64,000 bases of DNA from Flagellimonas aquimarina (lineage in GTDB: Bacteria; Bacteroidota; Bacteroidia; Flavobacteriales; Flavobacteriaceae). The stretch's first letter is position 1. Every line of letters starts with the position of its first letter. The notes under the pieces were generated by a model, which saw only the letters and a list, made by a program, of their open reading frames with translations, was not told where the DNA came from and searched no databases. The DNA is taken from NCBI RefSeq assembly GCF_003149745.1, contig NZ_QGEG01000003.1:127473-191472 (forward strand). Reading direction: 5' to 3'. Shown piece after piece: positions 8,701 to 17,689 of the stretch. The translations under genes and the position numbers were made by a program.

Positions 8701-9930
8701 TTACATTTCAATGATATCAAATCCAAGTGTTCCCAAGTCTTTCCAGAAGTCTGGATAAGATTTTGAAACCACGCCCGCATCATTTATGATCAGTTTGGTT
8801 TTTAGGGCCAAAGGACCAAACGCCATGGCCATTCTATGATCGTTGTAGGTATCAATGGAAACTCCTGACTTCATTTGTTCTAAAGCATGTAACGTCAGAC
8901 TTTCCGCATCAATATCAACTTGAGCTCCCAATTTTTCCAATTCTGTCTTCATTGCAGCCAACCTGTCTGTTTCCTTAATGGGCAACGTATGCAAACCGGA
9001 AAGATGGCACCCTATATTAAGGCCCAAACAAGTAACTGAGATAGTTTGTGCCGTATCTGGAGCATTGGACAAGTCATAGGTGACAGTTGCCAATTTACTA
9101 TTGGCAGCCTTTGTAATTGTTATCTGATTTTCTGAAAAAGAGGTTTCAACTCCAAAATCTTTATAAATCTCGGACAATACACTATCCCCTTGTAAAGAAT
9201 TCTTCTTATAAGAAGACAATTGAATTTTAGTGCCAACATCTGATAATGCAACAATACTATAGAAATAGCTTGCAGAACTCCAATCCGATTCCACTACTAA
9301 AGTTGTATCCTTAACTTCATTTTTTGGTTTAATCTTTATTGAGTTTCCTTCAAATTGTGTGTTTACTCCTATTTGGTCTAGAAGTGCCAATGTCATTTTA
9401 ATATATGGAACTGAGGTAATTTTTCCAACAAGCTCCAATTCCAGTCCATTTTCAAGGCTTGGTGCTATTAGCAATAAAGCAGATATATATTGACTACTTA
9501 TATTGGCAGGCAAGGAAACCTTACTTCTGTTTAGTTTTTTACCTGTTATTTTTATAGGTGGATATCCTTGTTCTTTTACGTATGCAATTTCTGCTCCCAA
9601 ATCTGTTAGCGCTTCTACCAACACTTTAATGGGCCGTTCCTGCATGCGTTTGGACCCTGTTAAAACCACTTCTTTTCCCTCTTGCGAGGCAAAATACGCC
9701 GTAAGAAATCGCATAGCCGTGCCTGCATGGTGTATATCGACTTCTCCTGTTGATTTTTTCAATCCTTTTTGCATGACTTCCCCATCATCTGAATTGGACA
9801 GGTTTTCAATGGTTATATTTGGAAAAAGAGCTTGCAATAACAGTGACCTATTGGTCTCGCTTTTGGAGCCTGTAATTTTTATGGTCTTGTTTATTACTTT
9901 TTCTTGAAGGTAGGAAAGTTGGAGTTTCAA
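8701..9930 (-). CDS. aroA: 3-phosphoshikimate 1-carboxyvinyltransferase (EPSP synthase)
   Basis: Sixth step of the shikimate pathway: joins PEP to shikimate-3-phosphate. 409 residues. Substrate-binding GSKSETNRSLLLQAL (residues 21-35) matches the KSxxxRxL motif, followed by HHAGTAMRFLTAYF, RPIKVLVEAL and the C-terminal KETDRLAAM and DHRMAMAFG. The start is a TTG at 9930; an in-frame stop lies just upstream and no ATG precedes the conserved N-terminus. A strong terminator for the upstream unit sits 24 bases before it, so aroA needs its own promoter. Confidence 0.95.
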   Translation of the reverse strand: MKLQLSYLQEKVINKTIKITGSKSETNRSLLLQALFPNITIENLSNSDDGEVMQKGLKKSTGEVDIHHAGTAMRFLTAYFASQEGKEVVLTGSKRMQERPIKVLVEALTDLGAEIAYVKEQGYPPIKITGKKLNRSKVSLPANISSQYISALLLIAPSLENGLELELVGKITSVPYIKMTLALLDQIGVNTQFEGNSIKIKPKNEVKDTTLVVESDWSSASYFYSIVALSDVGTKIQLSSYKKNSLQGDSVLSEIYKDFGVETSFSENQITITKAANSKLATVTYDLSNAPDTAQTISVTCLGLNIGCHLSGLHTLPIKETDRLAAMKTELEKLGAQVDIDAESLTLHALEQMKSGVSIDTYNDHRMAMAFGPLALKTKLIINDAGVVSKSYPDFWKDLGTLGFDIIEM

Positions 9931-9953
9931 ACGTTGAATTCTTTATTGGTTAT

Positions 9954-9996
9954 CCTTAAAAAAATAAAAGCTCAAATATAGTTTATTTGAGCTTTT
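9954..9996 (-). terminator. Intrinsic terminator overlapping the end of the MazG-like gene
   Basis: A perfect 13-bp stem, AAAAGCTCAAATA and TATTTGAGCTTTT, with a 5-base loop. It begins inside the last codons of the MazG-like CDS and is followed on the minus strand by ATTTTTTT. Confidence 0.8.
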
Positions 9997-10309
9997 CATT
10001 ATTCTGATGACGGTGATGGTCCCGTTTCGCCTTTAAATCCAATTTTTTATCAAAAGCTTCCTGCAAATCTATGCCTGTTTGGTTGGAAAGACAGAGTACC
10101 ACAAAGAGCACATCTGCCAGTTCTTCCCCTAAATCCTTTACTTTATCTGATTCTTTTTCACTTTGTTCCCCATATCTTCTTGCAATGATTCTGGCAACTT
10201 CTCCAACTTCTTCGGTTAATTGTGCCATGTTCGTCAATTCATTAAAGTAGCGAACTCCATGCTTTTTAATCCATTCGTCGACTGCTTTTTGGGCGTTTTG
10301 GATGTCCAT
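9983..10309 (-). CDS. MazG-like nucleotide pyrophosphohydrolase
   Basis: 108 residues of the all-alpha NTP pyrophosphatase fold. The metal-binding EExxE-type motif is in LTEEVGEVARIIARRYGE (about residues 28-45), followed by LGEELADVLFVVLCLSNQTGID, the second acidic helix. Such proteins hydrolyse non-canonical or damaged nucleoside triphosphates. The gene ends a tight minus-strand run 3 bases after the DUF3857 protein. Confidence 0.85.
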   Translation of the reverse strand: MDIQNAQKAVDEWIKKHGVRYFNELTNMAQLTEEVGEVARIIARRYGEQSEKESDKVKDLGEELADVLFVVLCLSNQTGIDLQEAFDKKLDLKAKRDHHRHQNNEKLK

Positions 10310-10312
10310 AAC

Positions 10313-12322
10313 CTATATTTTGGACAAAACTACTTTTTCTGATTGTTTTAGCACCATATTTTTATAATACTCTTTTAAAGCATCATAATAATCTGAAGGG
10401 AAAAGTGCAGTTGTAAATTCTGTTGAAACACTCACCCTAATCTGATTTTCTTGAGATACTATTTTAAACTTAAACGTTCCAGCTTGGTTAGGTAATTGAA
10501 CTATGGCATTTTCTGGTAATGACTCTATTTGGTATCCTTCCGGAATAGATAAATTAATCATGTATTTTTTTTGCCTAGGAAAAGTAAAATCAATCGGATA
10601 TTCTCTTTTATCCATTTTAAATGGATTATTTGTCTGCGCTAAAAAAAGCATTGGTCTAAAATATATCTTATCGCCCAAGAATTCACATTGATTTTCTTTA
10701 CTAAACTCACAAGTCTCAACTACCGGTTTTGAAAATTCATCTTTGTTCTTAATGTTAAAGGAGGAGATTTCCATTTCTCCATAACTATTTTCAAGTTCTT
10801 CCAAGTAAGTTTCTTCATCTGTATTGTCCAAAACATCTCTAAAAGATAACGCTAGTTGATTAGAGTACTGTGTTCTTCTTCTACCTTCAACAGAACCATC
10901 AGTGTTAATTCTTGCGTTCATATAATGCAATTCCTTTGAAGGTTCCTTCGGAATTAAATCAACTTGGGCAGAACTTCCATCCTTGCGAACAAGTCGCCCC
11001 ATCCAGTTTAATACCCTATTAGGAAGAATACCCGGAGAAGTGTTTTCTTCTGTAGCATCAAAAAGAATAACATTATCCATTACTTCGACTCCTGAAATAA
11101 CATAGTTAAATCCATCGGTAGTTGGAAAAAGTGGAATACCATGTGATCTAGTGCTTACCAATACTGGATTGGCTTTTAATCCCGCATATCTAAACATTGC
11201 CGTAAGCATTAAATTTATTTCGGCTACATTACCTGTACCTTCTTTATAAGCTTTCTTAATCCCTTGGCTACAAGTAACCCCTACATATTTATCCCATGTC
11301 ATTTTCGATTTCACGAACTCAAAAATTAACATAGCTTTTTCTGCATCATCGGTTTTGCCCATAATTATTTTATCAACTTCTTCTTCAAAATAATTTGTCT
11401 TCTTTAATTCTGGTCCAAAATTGTCAGACTCATATATTGATTTTGCCACTCCTTCCCAGCTTAAACTATAGTTTTTATAGGGTCTGTTTGGAAATTGAGT
11501 GGAAGCTAGCTCAAACTTTATTGCTGCTCTGTAATTGTCTATATTATTGGTATATATTTCTTCTTTTAACGACGGAAGGTTGCTAGCATTGACTTCATAC
11601 ATATTTTCATAGAAATCCAATGTTCCATTTTTGCGTGAAGTTTTTATTGATCGACCAGATGGATCATCTTCTGATCTATATGATACGCTTATAGACCTGC
11701 TCCCTCTCGATTCATTCAGTTTTATAGGGTAAAACCCTTTGCTATGCCTTTTAAAAACAAAATATTGTGGTATGTTTAAGTTTAAATGCACATTGTTTAC
11801 AGGAATGGCATATTGAAATCTAAAATCATCCATGTGCCAATAAAGAGGTGAGTTAACTCTAAACTGAATATCCAAAACGCTTCCTTCTTTGACCTCGGGC
11901 ATAGTAATGGATGCTTTGTTCCTATATTTATTTATTTTCTCCACAAAAACACCATCTTTTTTGAGTTTCTCGCTCACTATTTTTTCATCAACTATATTAA
12001 AAGTGAAACCTTTTACGCTAGAAATTTTTTCTTCATCAGATCCCGATATGTACAGAGGAACCTGAAGGGTTGCCCAATCAAGGCCTTCTTTACTATAAAT
12101 TTTAATTCTGTAATGAGCCTCTTTGATAATGGACCAACCCCTCTCATAATCGTAATTGTAAACAACCCTTTCCTTTTTATAAAGAATTGCTGCATTAGCA
12201 TCAGGTTCAAGCGGGTGTTGTGTTTCTGAGATTTCTTCCTTAGAAACTTTTCCAAATTTGAAGTCGTTGGCATGAACAAAATAAATACTGATGAATAAGA
12301 GTAAAAAAAGCTTTGTTTTCAT
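10313..12322 (-). CDS. DUF3857 protein with degenerate transglutaminase-like domain
   Basis: 669 residues with a signal peptide (MKTKLFLLLFISIYFVHAND). The N-terminal DUF3857 beta domain covers about residues 50-260 and a transglutaminase-like domain about 300-450. At the position of the catalytic cysteine the sequence reads EGTGNVAEINLMLTAMFRYA, with Val where active relatives have Cys, so it is probably not a peptidase. The segment STRSHGIPLFPT is well preserved. It follows the other DUF3857 gene by 2 bases, so the two are co-transcribed and may work as a pair in the periplasm. Function unknown. Confidence 0.8.
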   Translation of the reverse strand: MKTKLFLLLFISIYFVHANDFKFGKVSKEEISETQHPLEPDANAAILYKKERVVYNYDYERGWSIIKEAHYRIKIYSKEGLDWATLQVPLYISGSDEEKISSVKGFTFNIVDEKIVSEKLKKDGVFVEKINKYRNKASITMPEVKEGSVLDIQFRVNSPLYWHMDDFRFQYAIPVNNVHLNLNIPQYFVFKRHSKGFYPIKLNESRGSRSISVSYRSEDDPSGRSIKTSRKNGTLDFYENMYEVNASNLPSLKEEIYTNNIDNYRAAIKFELASTQFPNRPYKNYSLSWEGVAKSIYESDNFGPELKKTNYFEEEVDKIIMGKTDDAEKAMLIFEFVKSKMTWDKYVGVTCSQGIKKAYKEGTGNVAEINLMLTAMFRYAGLKANPVLVSTRSHGIPLFPTTDGFNYVISGVEVMDNVILFDATEENTSPGILPNRVLNWMGRLVRKDGSSAQVDLIPKEPSKELHYMNARINTDGSVEGRRRTQYSNQLALSFRDVLDNTDEETYLEELENSYGEMEISSFNIKNKDEFSKPVVETCEFSKENQCEFLGDKIYFRPMLFLAQTNNPFKMDKREYPIDFTFPRQKKYMINLSIPEGYQIESLPENAIVQLPNQAGTFKFKIVSQENQIRVSVSTEFTTALFPSDYYDALKEYYKNMVLKQSEKVVLSKI

Positions 12323-12324
12323 AT

Positions 12325-14223
12325 TTACATTTTGGTTAGGACAATTCTAGAGTTGTCATACCTGGCAATCTGTTTCCGAAAGTTTCTGTACAACTCATAA
12401 TCTTCTTTTGAATATTTTCCCGATTTAATCAAGAGTTTTCTATTATACTGGAGTATACCATGCTCTTTATGTTCCATGACAATTTTATAGCTTCCAAATT
12501 TTGTTTCCAGGCTAACTGGTTGAATTAATGTCTCTGGCTCAAAATTTTCAGGTAGGTGTATAGTAAATTCATCCTCATCCAAATAGCCGCGAGCTATTAT
12601 TAGATCTCTTTTTCGGTTTCTACATCTTTCTGGTACTGCTAGGTTTCTATTTGATATATTCGGGGCAAAAAGCAATTTTCCCTCAACAGATGACATATAA
12701 TTTTCTGCACTTATTTCAAGTTCCTCTTCAAACACAATATTTTCTTTATCATTTTTGAAATTAATCTTCCCCAATGACAAATCATTTATGTAATCCCAGT
12801 ATTCTTTATAATATTCTTCTTGTTCAATTTTGGATTTAGATTGATTTCTGTACTTATAATTGTACTGAGTTCCTTTTGATAATATGTTTATGCTACCTGT
12901 CACCTTACCCTCAATATCCGCAAAGTATTCTGCCTTAGTAAGTTGGTGATTCTCATTGTCCAGATAAGTTTTTGTCTTCACAATTTCCCCGCCAGATGGA
13001 GTGACCCTTAGCACATTTCTATTATCTGTAAACGTCCCTAAGTGATTTACAGGGGTTATTTGGCTTGTACATTCCAACCAAATATCATTTTCTTCTTCAA
13101 GAGGAATATTTAAAAAGGCGTGATTTCCTTGCATAACAGGAAAATCTGGATCAAAATCCCGCTTCTGAGAACCTGCATACACTACAGTATAATAAGAATC
13201 AATCCCTACAGATTTTAACAATGCCATTGTATAATTTGTAAGTCCTTTACAATCCCCATATTTAACTCTATCCACCTCGGAAGCGCTAATGGGCATCCAT
13301 CCGCCTATTCCCAATTGTACACTTATGTATCGGGTATTATCTTGTACAAAGTTGTAGACTTTTCTTATTTTTTCTTTGGGGTCGTCAACTCCTTTTACCA
13401 AGCTATTTACTTTTTCTATAGTATGTGGGTCTAGAGCATCTTGGCCAACTAATAATTCATCATAGATCCATTTGCCAAATTCTTTCCAAGTTTCTGCAGT
13501 TCCGTCGACTCCTTCTAAATGAAATTTATCAAGTGCAATTTTAACTGTTGGAGAAAACTCATTTAAAGATGGGGATAAAGGTTCTTTCTTTAATGCCTTA
13601 ATATAAGCAGCACTATAATTTCTTCTGTTGCCTGTTTTATTCACTTCTATGGAATGTTCTTCCAGATTGGATTCCTTATACCTAACTGCTATTGCAGATT
13701 CAGTACTAAAAGTAAAATCACTTTTTTCCGTGCTTACCCTATATCCATCTACAAAGTTCCATTTAGGAATAAAAGCTGTGTTAGGGGTTGCGTATTCCTT
13801 ATTAAACTCAACAGTGTATGGATACTCTGTAGGAGTGTATCTCATAAACAAAACTCTAGAATCCGAATAAAGCGTACCTCCGCTTACAGCACTCTGATCA
13901 AAAAAATCTTTCTTTTTGATTTTCTTTATCTCTTCTCCCTGTTTGTTATAAATCTTGGCTTCCAACCCAGTAATTTTATCACTCTTGTCATAAAACGCAA
14001 AGGCATGTATATATCTATCGCCATTCTCATTTAAAACTGTAACTACTCTTTTGGAAGAAACGACCATCAAATTTCGAGCTTTAATTACAACTGACATTTG
14101 ATTTAATCTAACGACAGCATCTGCATTTTTAAGGAGTTCTTCAGGTATGCTATTATAACCAAAGTCCTGTGAAAACGAAAAGTGTGTGCTTAAAAAGAGA
14201 AGAATAAAAGTAAGAAAACGCAT
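12325..14223 (-). CDS. DUF3857 protein with transglutaminase domain
   Basis: 632 residues from ATG 14223 (MRFLTFILLFLSTHFSFSQ, a clean signal peptide). A start 14 codons earlier is possible but would spoil the signal sequence. DUF3857 covers about residues 45-230. The transglutaminase core contains YGDCKGLTNYTMALL with the candidate nucleophile Cys, GNHAFLNIPL with the His, and WLECTSQ after it, so a thiol triad looks intact, unlike the downstream paralog. Probably secreted or periplasmic. Substrate unknown. Confidence 0.82.
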   Translation of the reverse strand: MRFLTFILLFLSTHFSFSQDFGYNSIPEELLKNADAVVRLNQMSVVIKARNLMVVSSKRVVTVLNENGDRYIHAFAFYDKSDKITGLEAKIYNKQGEEIKKIKKKDFFDQSAVSGGTLYSDSRVLFMRYTPTEYPYTVEFNKEYATPNTAFIPKWNFVDGYRVSTEKSDFTFSTESAIAVRYKESNLEEHSIEVNKTGNRRNYSAAYIKALKKEPLSPSLNEFSPTVKIALDKFHLEGVDGTAETWKEFGKWIYDELLVGQDALDPHTIEKVNSLVKGVDDPKEKIRKVYNFVQDNTRYISVQLGIGGWMPISASEVDRVKYGDCKGLTNYTMALLKSVGIDSYYTVVYAGSQKRDFDPDFPVMQGNHAFLNIPLEEENDIWLECTSQITPVNHLGTFTDNRNVLRVTPSGGEIVKTKTYLDNENHQLTKAEYFADIEGKVTGSINILSKGTQYNYKYRNQSKSKIEQEEYYKEYWDYINDLSLGKINFKNDKENIVFEEELEISAENYMSSVEGKLLFAPNISNRNLAVPERCRNRKRDLIIARGYLDEDEFTIHLPENFEPETLIQPVSLETKFGSYKIVMEHKEHGILQYNRKLLIKSGKYSKEDYELYRNFRKQIARYDNSRIVLTKM

Positions 14224-14303
14224 TAAGGTTGGTCGGTTAAATTGTATACTACTAAAATGATACATTTCTTACAAAAGAAAAAACCAAAATCGTTAAAAGA
14301 CTA

Positions 14304-14756
14304 TTATTCTCTTTGTTTTGTATCAATTAGTATAGTTACCGGACCATCATTCACTATATCAACTTTCATATCTGCTCCAAATACACCAGTCCCTACTTTT
14401 TTGCCTAAGTTTTGCTCCATATTACGAACGAAACTCTCATAAATAGGGATTGCAATTTCGGGTTTTGATGCTTTAATATATGAAGGTCTATTTCCCTTTT
14501 TTGTAAGGGCATGCAAGGTGAATTGGCTTACAACAATTATGTTACCCTCTACATCTAGAACAGAACGGTTCATAATATCTTCGTTATCATTAAAGATACG
14601 GAGGTTCACTATCTTGTTGGATAACCATGTTATATCTTCATTGTTATCCTCATTCTCAATTCCGAGCAACACAAGAAGTCCATTTCCTATTTCCGAAATT
14701 ACTTGGCTATCCACCGTGACACTTGCTCTGGAAACTCTCTGTATAACTGCCCTCAA
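14304..14756 (-). CDS. dtd: D-aminoacyl-tRNA deacylase
   Basis: Hydrolyses D-aminoacyl-tRNA (and glycyl-tRNA-Ala), a proofreading step in translation. 150 residues, full length. Starts MRAVIQRVSRASVTVD, has the active-site SQFTL motif near residue 79 and the cross-subunit Gly-Pro motif in NDGPVTILID near the C-terminus. It lies 12 bases after rsgA and is probably co-transcribed with it. Confidence 0.95.
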   Translation of the reverse strand: MRAVIQRVSRASVTVDSQVISEIGNGLLVLLGIENEDNNEDITWLSNKIVNLRIFNDNEDIMNRSVLDVEGNIIVVSQFTLHALTKKGNRPSYIKASKPEIAIPIYESFVRNMEQNLGKKVGTGVFGADMKVDIVNDGPVTILIDTKQRE

Positions 14757-14768
14757 TTATAATCCATT

Positions 14769-15713
14769 TTATTTATAAATATCAACACGATAGTTCTCTT
14801 CTTCGCCTGTAATCATTTGCACATAACTGCGATACCTGCTCCATGATACCTCTTCATTTTCCAACGCATCTTTAATGGCACATTTTGGTTCATCTAAATG
14901 TAAACAGTTATTGAACTTGCATTCGGATTTCAATTTAAAAAACTCAGGAAAATAATTCCCTATCTCATGCTTTTCCATATCAACAATACCAAATCCTTTA
15001 ATGCCGGGAGTATCTATAATTCTTGCATTAAAAGAGAGATCGTACATTTCAGCAAAAGTAGTGGTATGCTGCCCCTGCAAATGCTGTTCTGAAATTTCGG
15101 CCGTCTTGAGTTTTAGTCCAGGTTCCAATGCATTGACCAAAGTAGATTTTCCCACACCAGAATGCCCAGCGAACATACTTGTCTTGTCTATCATCAACTC
15201 TTTGACCTTGTCCACGTTCTTTCCTTCTTTGGCCGCTATATCCAAACAATGATAACCTATCCGCCTGTAAAGCTTTATTAAATAGTCAACTTCCACCATT
15301 TGGTCATCATCATATACATCCATCTTATTGAACAGTAATACCACGGGAATTTCATAAGCTTCGGCAGTAACTAAAAACCTGTCGATAAAACTGGTAAACG
15401 TTGGTGGATTGTTCAAAGTGATCAACAAAAAAACTTGATCCAAATTCGCGGCTATAATATGTGTCTGTTTGGAAAGGTTTACAGATTTACGTATGATATA
15501 ATTCTTTCTATCACCTATCTCCGAAATTACTGCAACCGTTTCATCTCCAATTTTTTCTAATTCAAACACCACATTATCTCCCACAGCGACTGGATTGGTG
15601 CTCTTTATACCCTTTATACGGAACTTGCCTTTAATACGGCATTCATAAAAACTACCATCTTCCGATTTAACGGTATACCAGCTTCCAGTAGATTTATAGA
15701 CTGTTCCCTTCAC
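14769..15713 (-). CDS. rsgA: Ribosome small subunit GTPase RsgA
   Basis: Circularly permuted GTPase that helps mature the 30S subunit. 314 residues. An N-terminal OB fold is followed by the G4 motif LLFNKMDVY, the P-loop GHSGVGKSTLVNAL and G3 DTPGIKGFG. The C-terminal zinc site is CKFNNCLHLDEPKC with a further His. ATG start at 15713. First gene of the pair with dtd. Confidence 0.96.
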   Translation of the reverse strand: MKGTVYKSTGSWYTVKSEDGSFYECRIKGKFRIKGIKSTNPVAVGDNVVFELEKIGDETVAVISEIGDRKNYIIRKSVNLSKQTHIIAANLDQVFLLITLNNPPTFTSFIDRFLVTAEAYEIPVVLLFNKMDVYDDDQMVEVDYLIKLYRRIGYHCLDIAAKEGKNVDKVKELMIDKTSMFAGHSGVGKSTLVNALEPGLKLKTAEISEQHLQGQHTTTFAEMYDLSFNARIIDTPGIKGFGIVDMEKHEIGNYFPEFFKLKSECKFNNCLHLDEPKCAIKDALENEEVSWSRYRSYVQMITGEEENYRVDIYK

Positions 15714-15768
15714 TATTTGTTAATATTTTAATTGCAAAGAAACAATAATCCTCTAATTGATACGTATA

Positions 15769-15776
15769 TATCTTTG
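15769..15776 (+). promoter_or_regulatory. -7 promoter element of first paralog gene
   Basis: TATCTTTG matches the Bacteroidota -7 consensus TAnnTTTG, 32 bases before the ATG at 15809. No clear -33 TTG at the usual distance. Confidence 0.5.
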
Positions 15777-15808
15777 ACAGTACAATAATCTAAATAATCA
15801 ATTACAAC

Positions 15809-16249
15809 ATGAAAAAACTATTATTTATCGCAATCATTGCATTCGCCTCAACTTTTGAAATGAATGCACAGCAGTTCAAAGTTATTACCAGTGTGGAGTC
15901 TATTGTCCCTAATGGTCTAGGTCGTTCAAGAATTGTAAATGCGCTTGAAGATAAGGATTACAGAGAGTACACAAGTGTACAAACTGATGATGACAACACC
16001 AGAAACAAATCTAAGCGTGGAGAAATTCGTGTAAAAAACTTTGAAGAAACCAAATTGTTGAACTTTTACAATATTGGTGGAATCCGTTTCCAGAACATTG
16101 CTGCCAATGATGCCTTACTTACATCCATGATCAATGACATGGTCGCCAATGGTTGGGAGCTTGCCTTTGTAACCAGTGCTGTTGAAAGCGAAGGTGGAAA
16201 AGGTGACGGGAAAGGTATTTTTATTACAAGATATATTTTCAAGAAATAA
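15809..16249 (+). CDS. Secreted protein, DUF4177-like, copy A of a tandem pair
   Basis: 146 residues with a signal peptide (MKKLLFIAIIAFASTFEMNAQ). The mature part starts QQFKVITSVESIVPNGLGRS. The C-terminal run DMVANGWELAFVTSAVES ... GIFITRYIFKK resembles the end of small DUF4177 proteins (NGWEL then YIFKK); this is a suggestion, not a firm match. Copy B lies 118 bases downstream and is the same length and nearly identical after the signal peptide. Each copy has its own terminator, so they are separately transcribed. Function unknown. Confidence 0.75.
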   Translation: MKKLLFIAIIAFASTFEMNAQQFKVITSVESIVPNGLGRSRIVNALEDKDYREYTSVQTDDDNTRNKSKRGEIRVKNFEETKLLNFYNIGGIRFQNIAANDALLTSMINDMVANGWELAFVTSAVESEGGKGDGKGIFITRYIFKK

Positions 16250-16275
16250 GAATCTTACATTTCTTAAGTATAAAA

Positions 16276-16302
16276 GCCCTTTGATAATTCAAAGGGTTTT
16301 TT
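16276..16302 (+). terminator. Intrinsic terminator after copy A
   Basis: CCCTTTGA-TAAT-TCAAAGGG, a perfect 8-bp stem with a 4-base loop, then TTTTTT, 27 bases after the stop. Confidence 0.85.
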
Positions 16303-16367
16303 GTTTGCCCAAATGCAACCCTTTGTGGATTACAATTGTCTTTCAAGTATAGTAAAGATAATATATC

Positions 16368-16808
16368 ATGAAGAAAAAATTATTAGTTGCCAGTTTGGTG
16401 TTAATGTCAAGTTTGAGTCTTAGCGCACAGGAGTTCAAAGTTATAACCAGTGTAGAATCTATTGTGCCTAATGGATTGGGCAGATCTAGAATCATTAATG
16501 CTCTGGAAGACAAAGATTATAAAGAATACACCAGTGTCCAAACCAAAGATGACAACACAAGGAACAAATCTAAAAGAGGTAATATTAGGGTAAAGAATTT
16601 TGAGGAAACCAAATTGTTGAACTTTTACAATATTGGTGGAATCCGTTTCCAGAACATTGCTGCCAATGATGCCTTATTAACCTCTATGATCAATGATATG
16701 GTCGCCAATGGTTGGGAGCTGGCGTTTGTAACCAGTGCTGTAGAAAGTGATGCAGGAGATGAAGATGGACAGGGAATCTTTATAACTAGGTATATTTTTA
16801 AGAAGTAA
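16368..16808 (+). CDS. Secreted protein, DUF4177-like, copy B of a tandem pair
   Basis: 146 residues with a signal peptide (MKKKLLVASLVLMSSLSLSAQ) that differs from copy A, followed by an almost identical mature domain. A run of 72 bases (16605-16676) is identical to 16046-16117 in copy A, although codons elsewhere differ at many third positions. This points to local gene conversion or purifying selection on RNA. The acidic stretch near the end differs (DAGDEDGQ here, EGGKGDGK in A), so surface charge there is the main difference. Function unknown. Confidence 0.75.
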   Translation: MKKKLLVASLVLMSSLSLSAQEFKVITSVESIVPNGLGRSRIINALEDKDYKEYTSVQTKDDNTRNKSKRGNIRVKNFEETKLLNFYNIGGIRFQNIAANDALLTSMINDMVANGWELAFVTSAVESDAGDEDGQGIFITRYIFKK

Positions 16809-16823
16809 AGCTCTTGGAAAATT

Positions 16824-16860
16824 AAAAAGCCCAGTGCGAAAACAATCGTACTGGACTTTT
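16824..16860. terminator. Intrinsic terminator between convergent genes
   Basis: AAAAG-C-CCAGT-G-CGA pairs with TCG-T-ACTGG-A-CTTTT around a 6-base loop, with matched A and T tracts on both strands. Serves copy B and the DUF2807 gene. Confidence 0.7.
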
Positions 16861-16877
16861 AATTATTCTTGTATTTA

Positions 16878-17552
16878 CTAGTCTACAATATAGACTCTTC
16901 CTCCTACAAAAGTATTTTTGTAAACCTTTTTGGGTTTTCCGTATACATGGACATCACCTCCTGCTTTGATGTTGATATCCACTTCTTCTGATGCAAAAAT
17001 ATCTGCTTCGCCCCCTGCAGAAACCTTGATGTCTGTAGTGGCTGTTCTCAAATCCCTTCCGTCAAAAATTCCTCCCGTGTTTAAAACAATGCTTTGATTT
17101 TGTGCTAACCCAGTAGCTTGGACAATACCCCCCGTCACTGCTCTAATTTCCGCATATTCCACATCCATTCCAATATGGATTTTTGCGCCTTCTTGTGCCC
17201 TAAGCTCAATCTTGTTTTTCTTGACCAGTTCGTTACACGTGATCTTAGCTCCTTCATTTCCATCGATAACATCCAAATTGGTATAAAACACCTCGATCAA
17301 TGTATCCTCACCCAAGAATTTTTTGTCCAATTGCATGCGCAGTTTTAACACACCATCTTTATTCATCCAAACAATATCGTCCACATTCCTCCCCTTTATG
17401 GTAATCCTGTTATCATCTGATTGAATAAGGTTTACTTCTATTAGATCAAAAACTTTGATTTTATTAAAATCGCCTACTTCAGTATCTATCATTTGTTGTG
17501 AGAAAACAGCGGTGGCAATTAGAGAAAGGCCAAGAGAAAATAATTTTTTCAT
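16878..17552 (-). CDS. DUF2807 (GIN domain) protein
   Basis: 224 residues from ATG 17552, which gives a signal peptide MKKLFSLGLSLIATAVFSQQ; an upstream in-frame start would bury it. The mature part is a right-handed beta-helix-like DUF2807 domain with repeating short strands and Gly turns (AVTGGIVQATG, NTGGIFDGRD, AGGEADIFAS, AGGDVHVYGKP). Probably secreted and possibly envelope-bound. Function unknown. It lies after the aromatic operon but behind that operon's terminator. Confidence 0.8.
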   Translation of the reverse strand: MKKLFSLGLSLIATAVFSQQMIDTEVGDFNKIKVFDLIEVNLIQSDDNRITIKGRNVDDIVWMNKDGVLKLRMQLDKKFLGEDTLIEVFYTNLDVIDGNEGAKITCNELVKKNKIELRAQEGAKIHIGMDVEYAEIRAVTGGIVQATGLAQNQSIVLNTGGIFDGRDLRTATTDIKVSAGGEADIFASEEVDINIKAGGDVHVYGKPKKVYKNTFVGGRVYIVD

Positions 17553-17610
17553 GATTATGGTGTTTTGACTTTTTAAAAGATGAACTTTTTTGGAAACTGT
17601 TACACTTTTT

Positions 17611-17666
17611 AATATAAAAATGCCATTTGAAACAAAATGATCTCTCATTAGCTCCAAAATGGCATT
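17611..17666 (-). terminator. Terminator of the aromatic amino acid operon
   Basis: A perfect 10-bp inverted repeat AATGCCATTT and AAATGGCATT with a 28-base loop, followed on the minus strand by TTTTTATATT. Located 24 bases after the DAHP synthase stop. Confidence 0.6.
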
Positions 17667-17689
17667 GTTGTGTAGCTCTTAAGGAGGGT

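Noticed and set aside
17553..17657. Longer N-terminus for the DUF2807 protein
   Set aside because: It would bury a clear signal peptide 35 residues in and overlaps the terminator of the aromatic operon.
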